A DNA stretch of 11,590 bases from Candidatus Faecalibacterium faecipullorum. GTDB taxonomy: Bacteria > Bacillota > Clostridia > Oscillospirales > Ruminococcaceae. The notes under the pieces are model-generated. The model was not told where the DNA came from. It made no database searches and saw nothing but the letters and a program-made list of their open reading frames with translations. The position numbers and the translations under genes are program-made. Positions 1 to 4,424 of this stretch are shown here, one piece after another. The number at the start of each line of letters is the position of its first letter. The stretch's first letter is position 1. The DNA lies in contig DWXX01000005.1 in NCBI GenBank assembly GCA_019118985.1, positions 1-11,590 on the forward strand, given 5' to 3'.

Positions 1-318
1 GAAGCCGAAGGTCACGTCGGTGCCGTAGATGTCGTTGTCGATGGTCTTGGGCAGGCCGATGATGTTCAGCCCCTCCTGGGACAGGAGGTTGGCGGTCTTG
101 TGGGTGCCGTTGCCGCCCAGGGTCAGCAGCCCGCGGAAATCGTCCGGCTGCATCTTCTTGTAGTCGCCGTTGATCAGGCCGTGATAGCCGTTCAGGATGC
201 CGATGATCTCGACATTTTCGCCCATGCGGACGTAGAGCGCTTTCGCCACGCCGCGGATGGTCGCGTTCAGACCGGGGCAGTCGCCGCCGGCGGTCAGGAT
301 GCCAATGCGTTTTTTCAT
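1..318 (-). CDS. pfkA: 6-phosphofructokinase, N-terminal part, with apparent internal deletion
   Basis: This gene encodes a glycolytic enzyme that phosphorylates fructose 6-phosphate. It is cut by the left edge, so only 106 codons are visible. The N-terminus reads MKKRIGILTAGGDCPGLNAT, with the GGDCPGLN nucleotide-site motif at residues 11-18. It continues with GGNG at 68-71 and PKTIDNDIYGTD at 90-101, which carries the catalytic TIDND motif. Asn70 sits where E. coli PfkA has Asp103, as in the clostridial GGNGT group. The oddity is that DDFRG (59-63) runs straight into LLTLGGNG. The family's GGTxLGxxR segment and the following helix are missing, about 35-45 residues. The frame stays open across the gap. 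The start is set by AGAGGG 6 nt upstream (325-330). Family assignment is very secure. Whether the product is active is doubtful. ATP versus pyrophosphate use cannot be decided. Confidence 0.9.
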   Translation of the reverse strand, partial: MKKRIGILTAGGDCPGLNATIRGVAKALYVRMGENVEIIGILNGYHGLINGDYKKMQPDDFRGLLTLGGNGTHKTANLLSQEGLNIIGLPKTIDNDIYGTDVTFGF

Positions 319-382
319 GATAAACCCTCTTTTCATTCAGCCGATATGCCCGGCGGGCCGCAGCGCCGCCTGTATTGTATTA

Positions 383-411
383 AGATTAGTATGGATTGCT
401 CTGTCTGTCAA
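383..411 (-). promoter_or_regulatory. sigma-A type promoter of the phosphofructokinase gene
   Basis: On the minus strand TTGACA (406-411) and TAATCT (383-388) are separated by 17 bp. This gives a leader of roughly 55-60 nt before the ATG at 318. The unit sits downstream of a strong tRNA terminator, so pfk probably relies on this promoter rather than on readthrough. Confidence 0.75.
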
Positions 412-456
412 GACATTTCGCAAAGTTTTTGTAAAAAATGCCACCCGGTGGGCAGC

Positions 457-485
457 AAAAAACGGATGCTCTCACGAGCATCCGT
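457..485 (-). terminator. intrinsic terminator of the tRNA unit
   Basis: A perfect 10-bp stem (ACGGATGCTC, 462-471, with its complement at 476-485) closes a 4-nt loop. On the minus strand it is followed by a T run (A457-A461 on the plus strand). It begins only 3 nt after the encoded CCA of the proline tRNA. Confidence 0.9.
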
Positions 486-488
486 CTT

Positions 489-564
489 TGGTCGGAGCAG
501 CGGGATTTGAACCCACGGCCTCCTAGTCCCGAACCAGGCGCGCTACCAGCTGCGCTATGCCCCG
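489..564 (-). tRNA. tRNA-Pro (anticodon CGG)
   Basis: This is a 76-nt cloverleaf with encoded CCA. The 7-bp acceptor stem CGGGGCA/TGCTCCG has one G-T pair. The anticodon loop TTCGGGA gives anticodon CGG with G37, reading CCG codons. The T arm is GTGGG-TTCAAAT-CCCGC. The C1:G72 pair and A73 discriminator are the usual bacterial tRNA-Pro identity bases. It is the second gene of the unit. Confidence 0.97.
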
Positions 565-570
565 AAAAGC

Positions 571-592
571 CCGCAGCAAGAGGGCGCTGCGG
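571..592 (-). promoter_or_regulatory. hairpin between the two tRNA genes
   Basis: CCGCAGC (571-577) pairs with GCTGCGG (586-592) around an 8-nt loop. On the minus strand the stem is followed by GCTTTT just before tRNA-Pro. It could be a weak terminator/attenuator or a structure that guides tRNA processing. The sequence shows the hairpin only; the role is inference. Confidence 0.5.
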
Positions 593-594
593 TT

Positions 595-668
595 TGGTTG
601 GGGATGAGAGAATCGAACTCCCACAAACAGAGTCAGAGTCTGCCGCACTACCACTATGCAAATCCCCA
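595..668 (-). tRNA. tRNA-Gln (anticodon CTG)
   Basis: This is a 74-nt cloverleaf with encoded CCA. The acceptor stem is TGGGGAT/ATCCCCA. The anticodon stem GCAGA/TCTGT carries loop CTCTGAC, giving anticodon CTG for CAG codons. The T arm is GGGAG-TTCGATT-CTCTC. A U at position 1 fits glutamine tRNAs. It is the first gene of the two-tRNA transcript. Confidence 0.97.
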
Positions 669-676
669 TCGGTGCG

Positions 677-694
677 GCCGGCATCGCTGCCGGC
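677..694 (-). promoter_or_regulatory. leader hairpin at the 5' end of the tRNA transcript
   Basis: A perfect 7-bp stem (GCCGGCA, 677-683, and TGCCGGC, 688-694) closes a loop that reads GCGA on the transcribed strand, a GNRA tetraloop. The predicted start of transcription is around 695, so this hairpin would form the very 5' end of the precursor. A role in RNA stability or 5' processing is inferred. Confidence 0.5.
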
Positions 695-701
695 AAGGGA
701 T

Positions 702-730
702 ATTATACCCCATCGCCGGGCGGTTGTCAA
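702..730 (-). promoter_or_regulatory. perfect-consensus promoter of the tRNA-Gln/tRNA-Pro unit
   Basis: On the minus strand TTGACA (725-730) and TATAAT (702-707) are separated by exactly 17 bp. This is the full sigma-70/sigma-A consensus, as expected for a highly expressed stable RNA unit. Confidence 0.93.
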
Positions 731-765
731 CTGCTTTTTTGTCCGGTTTTTGCGCCGCGCGGGGC

Positions 766-794
766 TTGACAAGGGCGGGCGGCTGTGCTACAAT
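766..794 (+). promoter_or_regulatory. promoter of the amino acid ABC importer operon
   Basis: TTGACA (766-771) and TACAAT (789-794) are 17 bp apart. The promoter is divergent from the tRNA promoter, with about 35 bp between the two -35 boxes. The leader to the ATG at 898 is about 95 nt. It contains a small hairpin (CCGCGG at 857-862 and 871-876) just before the ribosome site at 883-889. I see no T-box or known riboswitch signature in it. Confidence 0.88.
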
Positions 795-897
795 TCAAAG
801 CGTTATCACTGCATTGCTTTAGCACGGCAGAGCAGTAGAGGCGGAAAGCACACAGCCCGCGGCCCGGACGCCGCGGATATGTAAGGAGGAGTTCAAG

Positions 898-1761
898 ATG
901 AGAAAGTGGAAAAAAGCAGTATCGATGATGCTGACAGCGGCGATGGCCCTGTCCTTTGCAGCCTGCGGCAGTTCGTCGTCCGGCACGGCGTCCAGCGCCC
1001 CGGCCTCCAGTGAGGGGGCCGGCGCCCCGGCGTCCAGCGCGGCGGAGGCCGCCGACAGCGACGTGGCCTATGTCCAGGACAAAGGCACCCTGGTGGTGGG
1101 GATGACCGACTTCGCCCCGATGGACTACCGGGACGAAAACGGCGAGTGGATCGGCTTTGACGCCGACATGGCCAAAGCCTTCGCCGAGTACCTCGGGGTG
1201 GAAGCCGAGTTTCTGGAGATCAACTGGGACAACAAGCTGATGGAGCTGGACACCAAGGGGATCGACGCCATCTGGAACGGCATGACCATCACCGATGAAA
1301 TTACGGGCGGCGCCTCCGCCTCTGAGCCCTACTGCAACAACGGCCAGGTGGTGGTGGTGAACGCCGACGTCGCCGACCAGTACCAGGACGTCGAGAGCCT
1401 GGCCGGCCTGTCCTTCGCGGTGGAGAACGGCTCGGCCGGCGCGGCGCAGCTGGATGCGCTGGGCCTCGAGTATGTGGCCAAGACCACCCAGGCCGACGCC
1501 CTGATGGAGGTGGCCTCCGGCGCGTCCGACGCCTGCGTCATCGACCTGCTGATGGCCGGCGCCATGATCGGCGAGGGGACCAGCTACCCCGACCTGACCT
1601 ACACCGTCCAGCTGAACAGCGAGGAGTACGGCGTGGCCTTCCGCAAGGGGTCGGACCTGACCGACGCCTTCAACACCTTCTGGAAGGAAGCGTATGACGA
1701 CGGCACCGTCATGGAGGTGGCCACCACCTACGGCGTGCAGGAGTCGGTCATCGCCAAGTAA
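898..1761 (+). CDS. polar amino acid ABC transporter substrate-binding lipoprotein
   Basis: This 287-aa protein captures an amino acid outside the membrane and delivers it to the permease encoded next. A basic start (MRKWKK) and hydrophobic stretch lead to the lipobox FAAC, so Cys23 is the lipidation and cleavage site. A Ser/Ala/Gly linker spans about 24-52. An SBP_bac_3 (PF00497) domain runs from about 60 to 285, with GTLVVGMTDFAPMDY (63-77), GFDADMAKAF (86-95) and IDAIWNGMTITDE (122-134). Asp216 in SDACVID matches the family aspartate that binds the ligand amino group. At the usual ligand-carboxylate Arg (TDER in GlnH) this protein has Ile135 (TDEI), so the ligand site is atypical. AAGGAGG at 883-889 sets the start. 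It is the first gene of the importer operon. The substrate cannot be named. Confidence 0.93.
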   Translation: MRKWKKAVSMMLTAAMALSFAACGSSSSGTASSAPASSEGAGAPASSAAEAADSDVAYVQDKGTLVVGMTDFAPMDYRDENGEWIGFDADMAKAFAEYLGVEAEFLEINWDNKLMELDTKGIDAIWNGMTITDEITGGASASEPYCNNGQVVVVNADVADQYQDVESLAGLSFAVENGSAGAAQLDALGLEYVAKTTQADALMEVASGASDACVIDLLMAGAMIGEGTSYPDLTYTVQLNSEEYGVAFRKGSDLTDAFNTFWKEAYDDGTVMEVATTYGVQESVIAK

Positions 1762-1790
1762 GAAACGCAAGACAGATACATCCACAGCCC

Positions 1791-1818
1791 TGCCGGCGGC
1801 CTGCCACGACCGCCGGCA
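1791..1818 (+). promoter_or_regulatory. hairpin between binding-protein and permease genes
   Basis: A perfect 9-bp GC-rich stem (TGCCGGCGG, 1791-1799, and CCGCCGGCA, 1810-1818) encloses a 10-nt loop. No T run follows. It lies 30 nt after the binding-protein stop in a 94-nt gap. Such hairpins often protect the upstream message or reduce downstream expression. That would fit the excess of binding protein over permease that these systems need; this is inferred. Confidence 0.6.
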
Positions 1819-1855
1819 TCTGCTGTGACAAGAGAAAAGAGAGGGGACTGTACCT

Positions 1856-2494
1856 ATGCTGCTCACCGTCACCCTGACCCTGCTGGAGGGGCTGGGGGTC
1901 ACACTCGAGCTGTTCGCACTGACGCTGCTGCTGGCGCTGCCGCTGGGGCTGATCATCGCGCTGGGGGCCATGAGCCGTCTGGCCCCACTGCGCTGGGCGG
2001 TGGGGGGCGTGGTCTGGGTGATCCGCGGCACCCCGCTGATGATCCAGATCCTGATCGTGTTCTACGGGCCGGGGCTGCTGTTCGACCTGCCGCTGCTGCC
2101 GCGGTTCGGCGCGGCGCTGCTGTCCTTCGTCATCAACTACGCCTGCTACTTTTCTGAGATCTACCGCGGCGGCATCCAGTCCATCCCGCGGGGGCAGTAT
2201 GAAGCCGGCGAGGTGCTGGGGATGACCAAGAGCCAGATCTTCTTCCGGGTCACCCTGCTGCAGGTGGTCAAGCGGATCGTCCCCCCCATGGGCAACGAGT
2301 TCATCACCCTGGTCAAGGACACCGCCCTGGTGCGGGTCATCTCGGTCTACGAGATCATCTGGATGGGGGAGAGCTACATCAAAAAAGGGATGATCTGGCC
2401 TCTGTTCTACACCGCCGTGTTCTACCTGGCGGTCAACGGCATCCTGACCCTGGCGTTCCGCTGGGCTGAGAAGAAGCTGGATTATTTCCGCTGA
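1856..2494 (+). CDS. polar amino acid ABC transporter permease
   Basis: This 212-aa integral membrane protein forms the transport channel, probably as a homodimer because only one permease gene is present. It belongs to the HisMQ/GlnP branch of BPD_transp_1 (PF00528). Hydrophobic segments lie at about 14-38, 48-71, 84-103, 145-170 and 180-202. RGTPLMIQI (57-65) is the hallmark of amino acid permeases. The EAA cytoplasmic loop is EAGEVLGMTKSQIF (116-129), where the ATPase docks. DTALVRVISVYEI (155-167) is also typical of the family. The length matches the family (about 215-225 aa). AGAGGGG lies 9 nt upstream of the start. The gap to the ATPase gene is only 17 nt, so the genes are co-transcribed. 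Confidence 0.95.
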   Translation: MLLTVTLTLLEGLGVTLELFALTLLLALPLGLIIALGAMSRLAPLRWAVGGVVWVIRGTPLMIQILIVFYGPGLLFDLPLLPRFGAALLSFVINYACYFSEIYRGGIQSIPRGQYEAGEVLGMTKSQIFFRVTLLQVVKRIVPPMGNEFITLVKDTALVRVISVYEIIWMGESYIKKGMIWPLFYTAVFYLAVNGILTLAFRWAEKKLDYFR

Positions 2495-2511
2495 GGAGGG
2501 AGACGTCTACC

Positions 2512-3312
2512 ATGCCTATCCTGGAAGTGCGCAACATTGAAAAACACTTCGGCCCCACCCGGGTGCTGGAGGACATCAGCTTCGACCTCGAGCAGGGGCA
2601 GGCGCTGGCCATCATCGGCTCCTCCGGGTCGGGCAAGACCACCTTGCTGCGGTGCCTGAACTTTCTTGAGAGCCCCGACGCCGGGCAGATCGTGGTGAAC
2701 GGCGAGACCCTGTTCGACGCCGCCGACCCCGCCACCCAGAAAGAGGCCGAGGTGCGGCGCAAGCGGCTGCACTTTGGGCTGGTGTTCCAGTCCTTCAACC
2801 TCTTCCCCCAGTACACGGCGCTGCAGAACGTCATGCTGGCAAAGCAGCTGCTGGCCGCCGAGGGGCAGAAAAACCGGCCCGGCTGGAAGGCCCGCCGCAA
2901 AGAGGTCAACGCCGGCATCGAGGCCGAGGCGCGTCAGCTGCTGGCCCGGATGGGCCTGGCCGACCGGGCCGAGCACTACCCCCATCAGCTGTCGGGCGGG
3001 CAGCAGCAGCGGGTGGCTATCGCCCGCGCTTTGGCGCTGCACCCCGACATCCTCTGCTTTGACGAGCCGACCAGCGCCCTCGACCCCGAGCTGACCGGCG
3101 AGGTGCTGAAGGTGATCCGCAGCCTGGCCGAACAAAAGACCACCATGATCATCGTCACCCACGAGATGGCCTTTGCCCGGGACGTCGCCGACCAGATCAT
3201 CTTTATGGACGGCGGGGTGATCGTCGAGCAGGGGCCCGCCCGCCAGGTCATCGAGCGCCCCCGGGAAGAGCGGACCAAACAGTTCCTGGCGCGGTACGCG
3301 CAGGAGCGGTGA
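2512..3312 (+). CDS. polar amino acid ABC transporter ATP-binding protein
   Basis: This 266-aa cytoplasmic ATPase powers the importer and belongs to the GlnQ/HisP group. All nucleotide-binding motifs are intact: Walker A GSSGSGKTT (36-44), Q-loop Gln93 in VFQSFNLFPQ, signature LSGGQQQR (160-167), Walker B ILCFDEP with catalytic Glu185, D-loop SALD (188-191), and switch His217 in VTHEMAF. It is about 20-25 residues longer than E. coli GlnQ. The extra residues sit in a polar stretch near 65-85 and a basic stretch near 116-135 (GQKNRPGWKARRK). A GGAGGG site starts right after the permease stop. It is the last gene of the operon and is followed by a strong terminator. Confidence 0.96.
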   Translation: MPILEVRNIEKHFGPTRVLEDISFDLEQGQALAIIGSSGSGKTTLLRCLNFLESPDAGQIVVNGETLFDAADPATQKEAEVRRKRLHFGLVFQSFNLFPQYTALQNVMLAKQLLAAEGQKNRPGWKARRKEVNAGIEAEARQLLARMGLADRAEHYPHQLSGGQQQRVAIARALALHPDILCFDEPTSALDPELTGEVLKVIRSLAEQKTTMIIVTHEMAFARDVADQIIFMDGGVIVEQGPARQVIERPREERTKQFLARYAQER

Positions 3313-3361
3313 GGGCCGCCCCCCGGCCGGGGCAAGCGAAAAAGTACATCACAGCGCGCAG

Positions 3362-3407
3362 AAAAGCGCCGGCAGACGGCCGTTATGGCCCGACGCCGGC
3401 GCTTTTT
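3362..3407 (+). terminator. intrinsic terminator after the ABC importer operon
   Basis: A 12-bp stem pairs AAAAGCGCCGGC (3362-3373) with GCCGGCGCTTTT (3395-3406), and the stem runs into TTTTT. The 21-nt loop contains a small nested GGCC/GGCC pair. It insulates the importer from the fatty acid operon. The 304-bp gap 3313-3616 otherwise holds a CCCCGGCCGGGG palindrome (3321-3332), the acpP promoter and its AT-rich leader. Confidence 0.93.
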
Positions 3408-3475
3408 GCCCGGGCAGGGGAGGGAGACCGGCGAAAAACCTCAAAATTTTTCTTGATTTTTTTGCCAAATACCCC

Positions 3476-3503
3476 TTGACAAATCTAAGCAATCTGCTAC
3501 AAT
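3476..3503 (+). promoter_or_regulatory. promoter of the fatty acid synthesis operon
   Basis: TTGACA (3476-3481) and TACAAT (3498-3503) are 16 bp apart. Transcription should begin near 3510. Just upstream, 3440-3470 is rich in A and T runs that could act as an UP element. It is the only clear promoter I see before the right edge and probably drives acpP through fabF. Confidence 0.88.
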
Positions 3504-3511
3504 AACCGTAC

Positions 3512-3547
3512 AAATCTTTTTTCTAAATTTTTTTAGATAAAAGATTT
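3512..3547 (+). repeat. AT-rich inverted repeat at the predicted transcript start of the acpP operon
   Basis: AAATCTTTT (3512-3520) pairs with AAAAGATTT (3539-3547). Inside, TCTAAA (3522-3527) pairs with TTTAGA (3532-3537) around a TTTT loop, with a single T-T mismatch between the two arms. Only 4 of 36 bases are G or C, in a GC-rich genome. It begins about 2 nt after the predicted start site. It could be an operator dyad or a 5'-terminal RNA stem. It does not match the FapR or FabT consensus as I know them. Confidence 0.75.
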
Positions 3548-3616
3548 GGCTATAAAATTTGAACCAAACCGTTGATACGCCACTGTTTGAAGAAAAGGTA
3601 AAAAGGAGCAATCATC

Positions 3617-3874
3617 ATGGATTTCGAGAAGGTCAAGGAAATTATCGTTGAGACTCTGAGCTGCGACGCCGACAAGGTCACCATGGAGGCCACCCTGGCC
3701 GAGGACCTGGAGGCCGATTCCCTCTCTGCTGTGGAGCTGTCCATGGCGCTGGAGGAGGCCTTCGGCATTTCGATCGCCGACGAGGACCTGCCCGGCCTCA
3801 AGACGGTGGGCGACCTGTACAAGTACCTGCAGGACCACGCCGACGGCGCCGAGGCTGCTGAGAAGGCTGAGTAA
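3617..3874 (+). CDS. acpP: acyl carrier protein
   Basis: This 85-aa acidic protein carries growing acyl chains on a phosphopantetheine arm during type II fatty acid synthesis. The attachment site is Ser35 in EADSLSAVEL (32-41), followed by the recognition helix MALEEAFG (43-50). The usual Gly before the ADSL motif is Glu32 here, giving DLEADSL. The C-terminus has a short Ala/Glu-rich tail (HADGAEAAEKAE), making it several residues longer than E. coli AcpP (77-78 aa). AAGGAG at 3603-3608 lies 8 nt before the ATG. Its place as first gene behind a strong promoter fits the need for abundant ACP. Confidence 0.97.
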   Translation: MDFEKVKEIIVETLSCDADKVTMEATLAEDLEADSLSAVELSMALEEAFGISIADEDLPGLKTVGDLYKYLQDHADGAEAAEKAE

Positions 3875-3880
3875 ACCTTT

Positions 3881-3930
3881 CCCGGGGTGTGCCCGAGGGG
3901 CTGTGGGCCCCGGGGCGCGCCCTTTGTTTT
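3881..3930 (+). promoter_or_regulatory. structured GC-rich spacer after acpP, possible attenuator
   Basis: The spacer contains competing stems. CCCGGGG (3881-3887) can pair with CCCCGGG (3908-3914), or GGGGC (3897-3901) with GCCCC (3907-3911). These are followed by the palindrome GGGCGCGCCC (3913-3922) and the T-rich run CCTTTGTTTT (3921-3930). This could partly terminate transcription after acpP, leaving more ACP than carboxylase message. The structure is visible; the function is inferred. Confidence 0.45.
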
Positions 3931-3955
3931 GCGCTGTATGCGCCTTTTGGCAATG

Positions 3956-3963
3956 AAAGGAGA
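3956..3963 (+). promoter_or_regulatory. ribosome binding site that fixes the accB start
   Basis: AAAGGAGA lies 4 nt before the ATG at 3968. In-frame ATGs further upstream (for example 3954) would put this site inside the coding sequence and would add residues not typical of AccB. Confidence 0.75.
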
Positions 3964-3967
3964 CTCT

Positions 3968-4420
3968 ATGACCCACCAGGAGATTCTGGAGCTGCTGGCC
4001 CGCTTTGACGCCAGCAGCGCCGTTGTGATGAAGCTGCACACCAAGGACACCGACCTCGAGCTGTCCAAGGCGGCCCCCGTGGCCCCCGCTGCGCCGGCCA
4101 TGCCCGCGCCCGCCGCCCCTGCGGGGGCCCCCGCGCCGGCTGCCGCCCCCGCCGCCGCCCCGGCCGCCCCCGTCGAGGAGGGCAAGACCATCGACGCGCC
4201 GGTGGTGGGCACCTTCTACGCCGCGCCGGCCCCCGACCAGCCCCCCTTCGTGCAGGTGGGCGACAAGGTCAAGAAGGGCCAGACCGTCTGCCTCATGGAG
4301 GCCATGAAGATGATGAACGAGGTCAAGGCCCCGTGCGACTGCGTCGTCGAGGCCGTGCTGCAGCAGGACGGGGCGCTGGTCTCCTTTGGGGACCCGCTGT
4401 TCCGCTACCGGGAAGGGTGA
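3968..4420 (+). CDS. accB: acetyl-CoA carboxylase biotin carboxyl carrier protein
   Basis: This 150-aa protein carries biotin between the biotin carboxylase and carboxyltransferase sites of acetyl-CoA carboxylase. The N-terminal region (1-34) contains THQEILELLARFDAS. A flexible Pro/Ala linker spans about 35-69. The biotinyl domain (about 74-148) holds EAMKM at 111-115, so Lys114 is the biotinylation site. The family motif APVVGTFY (77-84) is present. The length is close to E. coli AccB (156 aa). The reading frame is open upstream for 27 more codons, but the ribosome site favours 3968. Only 4 nt separate it from accC. The usual neighbour fabZ of many Clostridia is missing between accB and accC. 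Confidence 0.95.
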   Translation: MTHQEILELLARFDASSAVVMKLHTKDTDLELSKAAPVAPAAPAMPAPAAPAGAPAPAAAPAAAPAAPVEEGKTIDAPVVGTFYAAPAPDQPPFVQVGDKVKKGQTVCLMEAMKMMNEVKAPCDCVVEAVLQQDGALVSFGDPLFRYREG

Positions 4421-4424
4421 TGGG

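Noticed and set aside
438..884. A plus-strand open frame over the tRNA region
   Set aside because: It lies across two certain minus-strand tRNA genes, their terminator and their promoter.
795..897. Possible riboswitch or T-box in the importer leader
   Set aside because: The leader is only about 95 nt. It lacks the T-box antiterminator motif and any terminator before the start codon; only a 6-bp hairpin is visible.
727..2031. A 434-codon minus-strand open frame opposite the binding protein
   Set aside because: It crosses two divergent promoters and an intergenic gap and has a composition typical of antisense frames.
3548..3570. Second promoter (TATAAA at 3551) or a short TTTGG/CCAAA dyad in the acpP leader
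   Set aside because: No -35 box at the right distance, and the dyad arms are only 5 bp, which is expected by chance in AT-rich DNA.
3420..3616. FapR- or FabT-type operator
   Set aside because: I looked for the known palindromes and saw only isolated TTTGA halves without a matching second half.
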